This document shows, piece by piece, positions 38,228 to 48,103 of a stretch of 64,000 nucleotides of DNA. A model generated the notes under the pieces. It worked only from the letters and a program-made list of their open reading frames with translations, did no database searches and had not been told where the DNA came from. How positions within the stretch are numbered: position 1 is the stretch's first letter; each line of letters starts with the position of its first letter. Origin of the DNA: Pelagomonas calceolata (Eukaryota; Sar; Pelagophyceae; Pelagomonadales; Pelagomonadaceae); the NCBI GenBank assembly GCA_918797485.1, contig CAKKNE010000006.1, positions 3,410,001-3,474,000 on the forward strand, in the 5' to 3' direction. The position numbers and the translations under genes were made by a program.

Positions 38228-40255
38228 CTACTTAAGCATCTGCCACAGCGACCGCCGCTCATAGTCGTCCCGGCGCAACGGCCGCCCCCGCCGCAACGCC
38301 GCGGACAGGGACCGCGCGGGCAGCGTGTCCAAGGGAGGGAGCTTCTTTGTTGTATAAGGCGTCCGCGTGTAGAAGAACTCTTCCTCTTCATCAGAATCGG
38401 AAGAGTCATAGTAGCGACTTTTGGAAGGAGACGCCCGCTCCAGGGCCCGGACGCGCGCTTCTAACATCTCAACCTTGGACCGCGCGGCCGTCGCGATCTT
38501 GGCCCAGTCCGGCTCCGGCGAGAGCGGCGGCAATTTTTGTGGAGGCGTGACGGGCCGCGGCGTTTGGACCGGCGCCGGCGGCTCGTAGGCGCACGCCGCC
38601 TCATGTTTTTCGACGTCCCCAAACGAACCGGTGAAGCCGCAGCCTCTTTCACAGGCGTACTCCTCCTCTGACGACTCCACAGAGACGGGAGGCGCCGCCG
38701 CGACCCTCTGTAATACCTCCTGTTCTTCTGGAGAGAAGGCGACGAGGTGCACTCTGTCCAAACCCTCGAAACACGCGTCGCGAAGGGCCTCGACCGCTAT
38801 CATCAGGACGTCGTCCAGTGACCGGCTCCCTCGAAAGACGCCCGCACTCAGCAACGAAAAGGCGACCGTAGAACAGTCCTGGTCCCGCGCTAATCGCATC
38901 GCCTCCCCATAAGCGCTCCGCAGTAGCGCGTCGCCCTTCTTCAGATCCACTTGTCGGTAATCGGGCCCGACGGCGTGAATGACACAAGCGCAGCGCAGGG
39001 ACCCGAAGGAACCCGACGTGAGGACGGCGTCTCCAGTATGGCAGCGCTTGTCGTCGCTCACAGGTAAGGCCTGCCGCGCCTCCGCTAGTGAAGCCCCGCC
39101 GGCTCTCGTGATGGCGCCGTCGGCGCCACTCCCGCCCAGACATCGCTCGTTCGCCGCGTTCACGATCGCGTCGACGTGAGCGTCCACCACGCTTCCAGAA
39201 GACACAACTAACTCGCCGTGCGTCAACGCATGCCGCTCGATCTCGACGAGGCCATCTGTCAACCCATCGTCGGGCGGCGCCACCCGTTGTAAAGCCTCTC
39301 TACAAGCTTCTAGGGAGGGGTGGTCCCCGCCACAGATCGTTAATGCGTGCATGTACAATTCATAGGCCGTCTCTATTTCACTCAAAGCCTCGTGCGCGCT
39401 GCCCAACAGCAATATACTAGCGACGATCTCCGCGCCCTTCTCGCCGTGCCTGTCCATGTCCAACTCCAAGGCGCGGTCAAACACATGCGAAGCTTGTTCA
39501 TAATCTTGGAGGCCGAAGTACGCCCCTCCCACATTATGCAGCGTACTCGACTCGACCGTGTCTTCCCGTTCTTCGATAGCTAATGCTCTACTAAATAACG
39601 TCAACGCTCGTTCGTGGTCGCCGATCTCAGAATAGGCCACTCCACAGTTGTTGAGGGAGGCCACGAGGTCTGCGTGGGCGGGCCCGTACTCCCGCTCCTC
39701 GATGGCTAGGGCCCGTTCCAGGACCACCACCCTTTTAGCGTGTTCTCCTGTCGTAGCGTAGACCTGGCCCAGGTGCATGAGCGTGATCGCTAAATCGGCG
39801 TGGTCGCGCCCCAGTTCCCGTTCCTCAATCGCCAAAGCTCGCTCGAGCAACTGCTTCTTCCGCGCGTCGTCCCCCAATTCCCCATGCGCTAAGGCAAGTT
39901 CATACGCCGTCTGGGCGACAGCAGCGTCGTCCTCTGTGTAGTTGTCGAGGGCGCGTTCGAGCAGATCCCGCTTCGTCGCGTGGTCGCCCAAGTCGCCGTG
40001 CGCATTGCCCAACGAATGGAGGACTGCTGACGCTTCCAATGAATCGCGTCCATTATGTCGGATGGTGAGCTCCAAGGCGCGCTCGAGCGTGTCGACCGCG
40101 TCCCGATGCTCGCCTAGCGCCGCGTGCGTCTCGCCCAAGCTCTTGAGCGTCTCGGCGAGACGCGGGTCCGACCTCCCGAACTGGGTCTCCTCCATCCTTA
40201 GGGTCTTCGCGAACACATCTCTGTTTTTAGCAAGAGCATCGTCCCCGGTCGCCAT
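38228..40255 (-). CDS. TPR repeat protein fused to an ADP-ribose macrodomain
   Basis: 675 residues, single exon. Residues ~1-310 are seven or so kinesin-light-chain-type TPRs (repeated phrase LERALAIEERE-G-DHADL). Residues ~345-500 are a macrodomain: VDAIVNAANERCLGGSGADGAITRAGG, then CVIHAVGPDYR and VAFSLLSAGVFRG, the ADP-ribose binding loops; the NAAN asparagines of hydrolytic macrodomains are present. A possible C2HC-type finger follows (CERGCGFTGSFGDVEKHEAAC), then a coiled coil and an acidic/serine tail. It may remove or read ADP-ribose on partners brought by the TPRs. Known family members are separate proteins; this order is uncommon. Confidence 0.8.
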   Translation of the reverse strand: MATGDDALAKNRDVFAKTLRMEETQFGRSDPRLAETLKSLGETHAALGEHRDAVDTLERALELTIRHNGRDSLEASAVLHSLGNAHGDLGDHATKRDLLERALDNYTEDDAAVAQTAYELALAHGELGDDARKKQLLERALAIEERELGRDHADLAITLMHLGQVYATTGEHAKRVVVLERALAIEEREYGPAHADLVASLNNCGVAYSEIGDHERALTLFSRALAIEEREDTVESSTLHNVGGAYFGLQDYEQASHVFDRALELDMDRHGEKGAEIVASILLLGSAHEALSEIETAYELYMHALTICGGDHPSLEACREALQRVAPPDDGLTDGLVEIERHALTHGELVVSSGSVVDAHVDAIVNAANERCLGGSGADGAITRAGGASLAEARQALPVSDDKRCHTGDAVLTSGSFGSLRCACVIHAVGPDYRQVDLKKGDALLRSAYGEAMRLARDQDCSTVAFSLLSAGVFRGSRSLDDVLMIAVEALRDACFEGLDRVHLVAFSPEEQEVLQRVAAAPPVSVESSEEEYACERGCGFTGSFGDVEKHEAACAYEPPAPVQTPRPVTPPQKLPPLSPEPDWAKIATAARSKVEMLEARVRALERASPSKSRYYDSSDSDEEEEFFYTRTPYTTKKLPPLDTLPARSLSAALRRGRPLRRDDYERRSLWQMLK

Positions 40256-40724
40256 GGGGCTGCCCTTTCCTACGCAGCGGTGCTCCTTTACTTAAAGTCG
40301 CTTGCGCTGGGTCGTGTGTCGTTGCCCGAGCACCGGTGGCTGCGACGGTGCCGCGAGAGCGTCTCAGGCTGCAGCGCCGCAAGACGCGCTGTCCAGGGTG
40401 GCGGGTTTTTGGTGGAACCACCGCAGCCGTCGTCGAGGGAGAGGTCTGCGGCTACCGTCTATGGGGAATGCTGCGAAGGTGGGCGCTCGGACATCGAGCT
40501 GGCCCATCCTGCGCGTCTCTGGTGGCAAAGCGGCACTCCCGTCGGACGCGACCGAGGCACGGCGGGGAGCTCGCAACCACACGACTGCTGTGCGTTCCGA
40601 GGCAACTGAACCCAGCTGGAGTTCCAGCACGTAACTCTTCGGCCCACCTGAGCACAACCTGTGGGCTTGCCCGCCTGAGACGCCCGACGCCGCGGACGGG
40701 GGCGACCCAAAGAAGAAGGACACC
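40256..40724. other. Intergenic, divergent promoter region
   Basis: 469 bp between the TPR-macro gene and the GUCD1-like gene. No recognised element. Confidence 0.4.
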
Positions 40725-41567
40725 ATGTCGACGGCCCGGACCGAGACGCGCACGAGCTCCTGGCGCACGCCTACTTTGAGAGGCCTCCGTCAGTCGCTCT
40801 CCGTCACGAGAAGGACAAAGCAGCCGGTCGAGGAGCCTCTACAACTGGACGCGGGCGGCCTGCGGAAAGCATTAGCAATTGGCAGCGACCTCATAGCATC
40901 GCCGACCGTGGACCACGTGCGCCAGCAGCGCGCCTGGGATTGCGGACTCGCGTGCGTCCTCATGGCGGCTCCGCACGCGCGACGACAAACCAAGTCGGAG
41001 GTGAAGTGGAATGACGTGGAGAAGGCCTGCGGCACGCGCTCCGTCTGGACCGTGGATTTGGCCTTTGCATTAAGGGCGTTGGGCTGTCGGGATTTTCTCT
41101 TTTTAACGAAGACGACGGGCTGCGATCCTTCCTACGCGCGGCTCGCGTTCTATCGGCGGGACCTCGGCGCTGATTCTACTAGAATCCAGTCGCTGTTTCG
41201 ACGGGCGCAGAACGGGGAGGTTTCCGTGAAAAGGGCAGTCGCGACAAGGGACGGGCTGCTCGAGGTCCTGCGGACGGGGCGGGTCCTGGCGATCGCGCTC
41301 GTCGATTTGCGGCTGCTGCACGCGCGCGCGGCGCGGACGTCGCTTCTACCTAGGTCGTACACGGGCCACTACGTGTTGCTGGTGGGCGCGGAGGGCGACC
41401 GCGTGCGCTACCGGGACCCGGCGGCGGACCGCGCGGAGCTGGTGATCGACGCGGATGATCTGCATCGGGCGCGCGTCGCGCACGGCACGGACGAGGATTT
41501 GATCCTCGTCGCGGTGGATACCTCGGAGACGGCGGAGGCGCTGCCGCCGATCCGGGGCGTAAGGTAG
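40725..41567 (+). CDS. GUCD1-like protein (guanylyl cyclase domain containing 1 family, PF09778)
   Basis: 280 residues, ATG in CACCATGTC. The fold is seen from QQRAWDCGLACVLMAA (catalytic-like Cys of a papain/C39 peptidase-like fold), through SVWTVDLAFALRALGCRDFLF, to SYTGHYVLLVGAEGDRVRYRDP with the histidine, the pattern shared by GUCD1 and plant GC1. The 'guanylyl cyclase' name is historical; no cyclase active site is visible and peptidase-like or binding activity is as likely. The first ~60 residues are basic and disordered. No intron. Confidence 0.7.
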   Translation: MSTARTETRTSSWRTPTLRGLRQSLSVTRRTKQPVEEPLQLDAGGLRKALAIGSDLIASPTVDHVRQQRAWDCGLACVLMAAPHARRQTKSEVKWNDVEKACGTRSVWTVDLAFALRALGCRDFLFLTKTTGCDPSYARLAFYRRDLGADSTRIQSLFRRAQNGEVSVKRAVATRDGLLEVLRTGRVLAIALVDLRLLHARAARTSLLPRSYTGHYVLLVGAEGDRVRYRDPAADRAELVIDADDLHRARVAHGTDEDLILVAVDTSETAEALPPIRGVR

Positions 41568-41660
41568 TCTTCTTGTTTATATTAGTCGCGGAGGCTGGGA
41601 ATGAATTGGGGGGTGAATTGCGCCATGGAGCGAGCACCGTCGTGGCGGCGGCGATGCGAG

Positions 41661-43105
41661 TTAGCACTCTGGTTCCGGCTCTGGCTCCTCCGTCGGCGTC
41701 GCGCGCCACGACGCAAACCAGCCCTCCGGCGGCGGCGGCGGGCTCTCGGTTAGCATCTCGACCGCTTGGGCCTTGATAGGGGGCAGGGGCGGCGGCGCCG
41801 ATGGCACGGCCGGGCCGGTGGATGCGTCCATGAAAGCGTTGGTCACCGGGACAAAGCCAGGCCACCCTTCAAGCTCCTCGGGGCGCGTCGGGAAGGAGCC
41901 CCATTGTTGGTGCAACGCCGCTTGCGCAGGCGCCTCGTACCAGCCGACCATTCGTCCGTGGGCCTCGTGGAGCTTGGAGGGTTTTTTCTTCAACCGAACG
42001 TAGCTTGCATATGAGAGGCACCCGCACACGCAGATTGCCACGACGCAGGCTATGATGATGATGAGCAGCGTGGCGTTGTCTCTCCGTTTCTTCTTGTTGT
42101 CCCACCTCGTCGTCGGCGTGCACCATGTCGTCGGCGTGGCGGTCGGGGCGTAGGTCTCACATGCCTCCTGGTAGTTGGCGTCGCCCGGCTCGCACTCCCT
42201 AGTCGACCACTGGTAAAGCTGGTTGTACGAGCAACCAACGCTATCGCAGATGCCATTCGACAGGGGCGCTGCGCACAATTCCTTCCCTTCGTTGTAGCAC
42301 AGTTCCATGGCCTGGTGCCAGGTCTTGGGGTCGCCCAGAACATTCCATGTAGCCTCGTAAAGACCCGCGAAGCAGCCGTCATTGTTAGCACCAACCCGCC
42401 GATGACACACGCCGGCGTCGTCGCAGCATCCGACCCCTATGTAAACCGGAACACCGTTTTCATCGGGAACAAATTCCAAGGCCGGGCTAGTCGCGCAGTA
42501 GACGTCTGCCAAACCACGACCGGAAACAGAACCATGCGATGGTTCCTGTAGATGGAGCTTCACGCCGCACGCTGGGAACATATTATGCGTCGGTAGGGGC
42601 GTCGGTTGGGGCAGCGTCGGCTGACACGAGACCGTCGGCTGAGGCGAGACTGTTGGCTGGAACGTCGGCGACGGGACGCAGCACGCATAGCTGCCCTTAT
42701 GTAGAACGACGTTGGTCGAGCTCCACCAGCCGCTGTCAGGATGGGGCGTACCAAGATAGTCGGTGTGCTTCCTGCACATGCCACCGGCCTGCGTGGATAA
42801 GAGTAAAGTCTAAACCTGCTGTCTGTGGAGAGAACACCGCCACTCGCCCGCGTCCCGACCTGGACCCAATTCTGGGTCCCCTCGCCGGGTCCGGGAATGA
42901 TCGGCGCCCACATATCGTGACCCGCTTGCTGTCCACCCACGGGTTCTGTATTGGGCCCTCCGCCCGGGCACAGCTGGTCATAGGTACACAGCTGCTCGTC
43001 GCAGCTCGCCTTCATTCCGTTATAGTCCTTGTTGGCACCATCCTGGTACCACACGACTTGTTGGCTCGCAGCAGCCACCAGCACAACCGAGGCTGCCCGC
43101 AACAT
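41661..43105 (-). CDS. Cysteine-rich type I membrane surface protein
   Basis: Exons 43105..42860 and 42788..41661 across a 71-nt intron give ~457 residues. Signal peptide MLRAASVVLVAAASQQ; ectodomain with many cysteines (CDEQLCTYDQLC; CCDDAGVCHRR; CYNEGKELCAA...CDSVGCSY) and Pro/Thr linkers; then NKKKRRDNATLLIIIIACVVAICVCGC, a basic cluster directly before the membrane helix; then a proline-rich cytoplasmic tail ending EEPEPEPEC. The neighbour at 43491 shares the unusual NKKKR-[DN]-ATL helix entry, tail style and upstream DNA, so the two are paralogues. Donor chosen as CAG|GTCGGG to keep frame. Function unknown; surface recognition is a guess. Confidence 0.6.
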
Positions 43106-43490
43106 ATAGCTCGCGAGCGCGCCCCCGGGGCAGCTAAAAGCGAGAGCGGCTGCTAAAACGAGCGCGCCCAAGCCTCATGCGGCCTCAGCCAGGCCTTGGT
43201 TGCTTCATCGTCGTTTGGGCAGCCGACACCTTGCTCATGGGCAGCAATAACTGCCTTCCAGGCTGCCCCACCGCGTTCTAGATCTTGAGCTGCGGCATCC
43301 CTAGTGTCTTACAGGCCGCTAGCTCTATACGTGCAGTACCGTAAGAATAATGCCTATACGTGCCTAATTAGTCGCAGAGGATGCGCCGGTCCCGATGGGG
43401 AATGAATGGGGGGGGTGAATTGCGCCATGGGGCGAGCACCGTCGCGGCGGCGGCGATGTCGATGGTGCGTGGGCGCGCGTGAGCTTCATA
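43106..43490. other. Intergenic with shared upstream block and palindromic motif
   Basis: Holds TTTGGGCAGCC ... AGGCTGCCCCACCGCG (43200-43275) and the dispersed motif at 43300-43323 (CTAGTGTCTTACAGGCCGC then TAGC), 195 bp upstream of the first surface-protein gene. The same block precedes the paralogue at 44462. Confidence 0.7.
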
Positions 43491-44462
43491 TTAAGCTTCG
43501 GGTTCGAATGCGAGTTCTTTTTCACGCTCCGCGCGCAATGTAGAGAATGGACTCAACGGAGGCGGCCGTTCGGCCTCCTCAGGTTCGGGCTCTGCGCGCC
43601 CGAACCACCAGCTTTTCGCGGGCGGAGGAGGCGGCTCCTCGGCTTCTCGTTCGGCTTGCGGCTCAGCTTCCGGGGCGATAGAGAGGACGGTGGCCTCTTC
43701 TTCTGGAGCCGGCGTGGGCCCCTCTGGTTCCTCCAGTGGCTCGAGGTTTGACTTGGTGCCCTCACGGCGGCGGCGTTCGCAGCAAAATCCAACGATGCAT
43801 AGTCCTAAGACCGCGACGCAGGCTATGATGACGATGACCAGCGTGGCGTCGTCTTTCCGTTTCTTCTTGTTGGCCGGCATGGCGCTCGGGGCGTGAGTCG
43901 CGGTCGGGGCTGCGGTCGGGACATTGACGCACGTGTACATCTTGCCGTGTCCGTGGGACCCGACAAAATCCGAGGTCCAAGTGGAACCGTCCCAATGCGA
44001 TTCGGGACAACCATTTTCCGACACAGTTGTCACGGAGCCGTCATTGTAGCCAAGCTGCTGACAGAGCGCCGTGGCATCAATCTGCTTGTCGGGCGCATTG
44101 CACATCCCGCCACCCTGAGAGCAGCAGCTGCCATCGTAGTAGCATTGGTTGATCGACGAGACGCCGTGGCACGAGCGCATGGTGTTACTGCTATCATCAG
44201 AGGAAGAAGAACCAAAGGTAATGCCCGTACCAGTGTCTGTGCAGCTGAAAGTGGAAGGGTCGCAGTCGAGATAATGACAATTACTACAGCCGATACAACC
44301 GATGAACTGAAGCTCATTGTTGGTGTAGGCGCCAAGGGCGACGCCGGAGGCAGCATAACCCCAGACGGTGCCGCTGTAGAGGATGTCGCTGCATTGGGCT
44401 GCTGGTGTCACACAAGGAATCGTGCTTGTGGCCAATAGCACTCGCAGCATTTGTGTCTTCAT
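43491..44462 (-). CDS. Cysteine-rich type I membrane surface protein, paralogue
   Basis: 323 residues, single exon. Signal peptide MKTQMLRVLLATSTIPCVTPA; ectodomain with paired cysteines (FIGCIGCSNCHYLDCDPSTF, CYYDGSCCSQGGGMCNAP, ENGCPESHWDGSTW); Thr/Ala/Pro linker; NKKKRKDDATLVIVIIACVAVLGLC helix entry identical in style to its neighbour; then a Glu/Pro tail with KSWWFGRAEPEPEE matching GWFASWRATPTEEPEPE in the other copy. The ectodomains are hardly alike while membrane segment and tail are kept, suggesting fast change outside and a conserved inner partner. Function unknown. Confidence 0.65.
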   Translation of the reverse strand: MKTQMLRVLLATSTIPCVTPAAQCSDILYSGTVWGYAASGVALGAYTNNELQFIGCIGCSNCHYLDCDPSTFSCTDTGTGITFGSSSSDDSSNTMRSCHGVSSINQCYYDGSCCSQGGGMCNAPDKQIDATALCQQLGYNDGSVTTVSENGCPESHWDGSTWTSDFVGSHGHGKMYTCVNVPTAAPTATHAPSAMPANKKKRKDDATLVIVIIACVAVLGLCIVGFCCERRRREGTKSNLEPLEEPEGPTPAPEEEATVLSIAPEAEPQAEREAEEPPPPPAKSWWFGRAEPEPEEAERPPPLSPFSTLRAEREKELAFEPEA

Positions 44463-44530
44463 CGTTGCTTCATCGTTTGGGCAGCCTTAACCGACTTCTA
44501 GGCTGCCCCACCGCGGTCGAGTCTCGAGCT

Positions 44531-44554
44531 GCTAGTGTCTTACAAGCCGCTAGG
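44531..44554. promoter_or_regulatory. Dispersed palindromic upstream motif
   Basis: GCTAGTGTCTTACAAGCCGC then TAGG, 69 bp upstream of the surface-protein start at 44462 and 154 bp before the plus-strand start at 44708. It lies in the block shared with 43200-43323. Confidence 0.65.
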
Positions 44555-44707
44555 TCGCAGCTCTGCGCGCTTCGCCCTTCTGAGTCCGCAGCGGCTTTCC
44601 GGGGGCTCTCAGGACATATTCCTCCAGCTATTTTCACGCCCTGTCTGTTGCCAGGAGTTTTACGCGCCGCCGCTGTGTAAATCCGGCAAGCGCTCTCAGC
44701 CTTTCAA

Positions 44708-45784
44708 ATGGACGGCGCCAAACCGATGCCTTCCGCCGCCGACAACGATGCCTCCGGCGCCTCGGAGGCTGCGAAACGGCCGCGGGAGGACGACGCCGCG
44801 CAAGACGAAGCCAAGCGGCCGCGCGCCGACGACGCGCCCGCGCCGACCAACAACGCCATGCAAGACGCCACCGCTGCGCCGGTCCCCGCGCAAGACGCTG
44901 TGCCGGACGCGCAAGACGCCGCCACGCGCCAGAACCTCGAGGCCCGCTACGTCGGCCTGACTTTTATTGATGACGACGCGGCGGGCGAGGGCGCGCGCGA
45001 GATCGTTCGGATCGACAAGGCCGGCGCCGTGTGGACGGTGGTCGCGGCGCAAATCACCAACAAGGAAAACGAGCAGCCCTACCTCGTCAACGAGGCGTTG
45101 GATGCCATGGTCGACGCCTACCGCTGCCGGGGCGACGCCCGCCACGAGACGTGCGCCTGCCCGCCGCCGCGCGGCCACACGATCGAGGTCCTCTGGGAGG
45201 TGCACGACGAGGAGACGAATGAAGCGAGAGACGTCTGGTGGCGCGCGGTTGTCGGCGAGGAGGACGGCAGCGGCCACGCGCTCGACAACGGCGACGTCGT
45301 CCTACGGAAATATTCTGTAGAGTACGTCGCGCGGCCGGAGCTGTCCGAGCCGGCGCCGGCCTCATACAATGTGTGCTTCCTCTCGCCGCGCGCTTTATTA
45401 GATTGCTCGGGTGATGTGGTCATGCAGTGGCGGTCCTTTGGCAGTAATGATCAGCCGGACCCCGCGCTCGTCGAGGCGTCGCTGGACGCGGACGTGGAGA
45501 ACGCGCTGCCGATAGCCCAGCCGCGGACGCCCGCCGGGAATGTGGACGAGAGCGTGGATGTGGTCGTGGCGCGGGTCATCGGCGACCACAGCGCGCGCAT
45601 CCAGAGCCTGCCGGCGGACCAGCAGTGCGCCGTCGCGGATCGGGTGGTGGACGCGAAGGAGCGGCTCAAGGGCGCGTTGAAGGCCCATTTACTGGCGCGG
45701 CCCGATCCCGCGGCGCCCGTGACCCCGGAGGACGTGCATGCAGCCGTGCGGTCCATGGCCGCCGCGCGCCCGGACGAAGGGTAA
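44708..45784 (+). CDS. Hypothetical protein with basic/acidic N-terminus, possibly nuclear
   Basis: 358 residues, unrecognised. The first ~75 residues are Ala/Asp-rich with two near-repeats EAAKRPREDDAAQ and DEAKRPRADDAPA that look like nuclear localisation signals. A central region (LTFIDDDAAGEGAREIVRI, TIEVLWEVHDEETNEARDVW, LRKYSVEYVARPE) has the strand rhythm of a Tudor/chromo-like barrel, with a Cys/His patch CRGDARHETCACPPPRGH between. The last ~90 residues are helical. Codon bias favours this frame. It ends 17 bp from the convergent coiled-coil gene. Confidence 0.5.
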   Translation: MDGAKPMPSAADNDASGASEAAKRPREDDAAQDEAKRPRADDAPAPTNNAMQDATAAPVPAQDAVPDAQDAATRQNLEARYVGLTFIDDDAAGEGAREIVRIDKAGAVWTVVAAQITNKENEQPYLVNEALDAMVDAYRCRGDARHETCACPPPRGHTIEVLWEVHDEETNEARDVWWRAVVGEEDGSGHALDNGDVVLRKYSVEYVARPELSEPAPASYNVCFLSPRALLDCSGDVVMQWRSFGSNDQPDPALVEASLDADVENALPIAQPRTPAGNVDESVDVVVARVIGDHSARIQSLPADQQCAVADRVVDAKERLKGALKAHLLARPDPAAPVTPEDVHAAVRSMAAARPDEG

Positions 45785-45801
45785 AGCTCTGTACAACTAT
45801 T

Positions 45802-46641
45802 TTAAGACTGCCCTTCCCCGGGCGCGCACGACTTCTTCGTCGCGCGCCGCCGCTGGTCCGAGCCGCGGCGCTCCGCCTCGCCGGCGGGTCCGCCCCCGTC
45901 GAACGTTTCCGTGAAGTCGAACTCAACGGTTGCCGGCGGCTGCCCTGGATCGGGCGTCGGGGGGTTCGCCGAATTCGGCGGCTTGCGCTTTCCCCCGAGT
46001 TCCGCGGGCCCCGCTCGAGGGGGAGGCGGCGGCGTGCGCTCGCGGGACGGAGACCGACGAAGAGGCGCGGGCCGCGGTACGGCGCGCTGGGGGGCCGCGG
46101 CCAAGGCCCTCGCAGACGACTGAGCCAAGAGCGAGGTCGAGGCAGGTCGTCTTTGCACCTCCCGGAGCGCCTTCTCGGCCGCCCGGCGTGCCTTGCGCTC
46201 TTCCGCGAATTTAGATTGAAGGGCCAGGTTGCCCCGGTCGGCGATGCGGAGCTCCTCCTCGAGATCGTCGGCGCGCTTCCTTTCTGCGACGGTGCACGCA
46301 TCCGCGTCGCGCGTCTTGCGCTCGGCCGCCTCGCGCGCCTTGCGCTCGGCCGCCAGGCGCTTCTCCAATTCCGCCGCGCGCCGCTCCGCTTCGGTCGCGC
46401 GTTGTGTCGTCGCCGCGAGCCGGGCTCGGAGCTCCGCGTCGTTACCGCCGTCGAGTTGCATCGGCTCCGCGCCCGCCGGCGCGGCGGCGGGCTGCGCGGC
46501 GCCCGCGGAACCGTTTTTTGCGTCTCGCAGCGCTTGCGCGATCGCAGCCTTCGATGCCTCGAGGGTGTCTGCAAAATCGTCCGTGGGCCCAGACGCTGCA
46601 TCCGCGAACGGTCGCATCGCTGCCTGCAGTGCTTGAATCAT
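45802..46641 (-). CDS. Coiled-coil protein with basic proline-rich tail
   Basis: 279 residues. Residues ~70-170 are a long heptad coiled coil (ATTQRATEAERRAAELEKRL, then EERKARRAAEKALREVQRR). The tail has LRRSPSRERTPPPPPRAG and SDQRRRATKKS, SR/proline-rich and disordered. No enzymatic motif. Probably a structural or RNA-processing scaffold, but this is inference from composition. Confidence 0.5.
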   Translation of the reverse strand: MIQALQAAMRPFADAASGPTDDFADTLEASKAAIAQALRDAKNGSAGAAQPAAAPAGAEPMQLDGGNDAELRARLAATTQRATEAERRAAELEKRLAAERKAREAAERKTRDADACTVAERKRADDLEEELRIADRGNLALQSKFAEERKARRAAEKALREVQRRPASTSLLAQSSARALAAAPQRAVPRPAPLRRSPSRERTPPPPPRAGPAELGGKRKPPNSANPPTPDPGQPPATVEFDFTETFDGGGPAGEAERRGSDQRRRATKKSCAPGEGQS

Positions 46642-46880
46642 CCTGCTCGTGTCGATTGACGACGAATGCTGCCGCCGCGGAGGAGCTCACCCACAAAAAC
46701 GCTGCAGCCGAAACCCGCGCGATACTGAAAACGCATTAACATCGTTGTGGGCGGCCCGCGGACTCGTTCGGGGCCCCCCGGGAGGATTACTAGTTCCGCC
46801 TTCACCGCACGCGTGCGTTTTTGCGTTGCAGTGCTCTTGTTGACAGTGCTCTTGATTGACAGATCGATTATTCAGTGATT

Positions 46881-47261
46881 ATGGCGGGCGCTCTCGTGTC
46901 GCACCTCATTCAATTCATGATCAAGCACCCGGAGGCCGCCGCGTGTTTCGTCCTCGGGATTTTCACAGGCATCATTTTATTGATCCTCTACAGCTACGGT
47001 GCGTTCTCGCGAGTGGAGACGGCCATCTGTGACCTCTTCTCAATCTCAGAGGTCAGACATTTCATCGGCATATCGATTAGCTTCATCGTCGGCGACAAGC
47101 AGCTCGCCGCGCGCCTCGAGGACTACGACGAGATGATCATTCCGTTCCTCATCAAGGCCAAGGACCACCTCGCGCGCGCCGGCCCGGCGCGGCCGGGCCA
47201 GCGCATGATTATGGCCGGTTCGGCCACGGCCGACGCCGACCGCGCCGACGGGAACGTCTAG
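46881..47261 (+). CDS. Small membrane protein, hypothetical
   Basis: 127 residues from ATG 46881. One strong helix AAACFVLGIFTGIILLILYS preceded by an amphipathic segment, then an amphipathic region with RHFIGISISFIVGD and an acidic helix ARLEDYDEMIIPFLIKAK; the end is Ala/Gly/Arg-rich. Not recognised. The codon use and clean start support a real gene. Confidence 0.5.
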   Translation: MAGALVSHLIQFMIKHPEAAACFVLGIFTGIILLILYSYGAFSRVETAICDLFSISEVRHFIGISISFIVGDKQLAARLEDYDEMIIPFLIKAKDHLARAGPARPGQRMIMAGSATADADRADGNV

Positions 47262-47396
47262 ACGTGTCCGCGCGCACGTCGGGTAACACTGTAAATAGAC
47301 GAACTTCCACCATAGCGTGCCGGCAACTCAGGACGCTTCTTCCGACGCCGCTCGGCTCTACGAGCCCGCTTCTCCTCGGCACGATCTTTGATTCGT

Positions 47397-47419
47397 TCTA
47401 GTGGTTGTAAGACACTAGC
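47397..47419. promoter_or_regulatory. Dispersed palindromic upstream motif
   Basis: TCTAGTGG then TTGTAAGACACTAGC, 128 bp upstream of the start at 47548. Confidence 0.6.
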
Positions 47420-47547
47420 CAGCACCAGATATTATTGCATTGCAGTCGGAGTGCCTGCTAAAGCAAAGGTTTCTCGATTGAATCGCTGCTGGAAATTCGC
47501 TCCGCGCAGCGCTTCCAGCCCGCCTCGAAAGCGCGCGCGCCGGCATC

Positions 47548-48066
47548 ATGATGCCGCGCCGCACCCTCATCCTCCTCGCCCTGCTCGGCGTCGCGGCGGC
47601 GTCGTGGCGCAATGCCGCGAAGCTCGCCTGCGCCGGCGCGTTCCTATCAGCAGTACTCAATGGCGTCGTCGACCGCATCCACGGCATCGTCGACTACTCC
47701 TGGAACTCGCCGCCGCCGCCGGAGAGCTGGAATCGGACGCTCGCGCCGGAAGAGCTGGAGGCCATGAACTCCGCCATGCGCAACCTGTCGGCTGCCCAGG
47801 CCCAGGGCTACGACGCGTTCGTAGCGAACTACAACTTCACGAAGAAGACAGTCGAGCTGGCCCTGCGCGGGCAATTGCCGACGGAGCAAGAAGACTGCTC
47901 GAACCCCGACGTGCCGCTGCAGGCGCCGACGACGGCGCCTGACGTCGTGCCGATGCAGGCGCCGACGACGGCGCCGACGAGGACGCCCACGGGCGCTCCC
48001 GCGCGGCGGCGGCACCGGAGACGACCGCTCGCGCCCGCGTCTCTACCTCTCGAATCGCATCAGTGA
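47548..48066 (+). CDS. Secreted hypothetical protein with Pro/Thr-rich tail
   Basis: 172 residues. Signal peptide MMPRRTLILLALLGVAAASW; a mostly helical domain to residue ~115 with N-glycosylation sites (NRT, NLS, NFT); one cysteine pair region (QEDCSNP); then two copies of MQAPTTAP/LQAPTTAP and a basic end. The Pro/Thr repeats resemble linkers of the surface proteins at 41-44 kb. Function unknown. Confidence 0.5.
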   Translation: MMPRRTLILLALLGVAAASWRNAAKLACAGAFLSAVLNGVVDRIHGIVDYSWNSPPPPESWNRTLAPEELEAMNSAMRNLSAAQAQGYDAFVANYNFTKKTVELALRGQLPTEQEDCSNPDVPLQAPTTAPDVVPMQAPTTAPTRTPTGAPARRRHRRRPLAPASLPLESHQ

Positions 48067-48103
48067 CTCGTTTGACTCGTTATGTGCGCACAGGTTCACG
48101 CGG

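Noticed and set aside
43490-43520. tRNA T-loop-like GGTTCGAATGC
   Set aside because: No acceptor stem, D-arm or anticodon arm around it; it lies in the C-terminal codons of a surface-protein gene.
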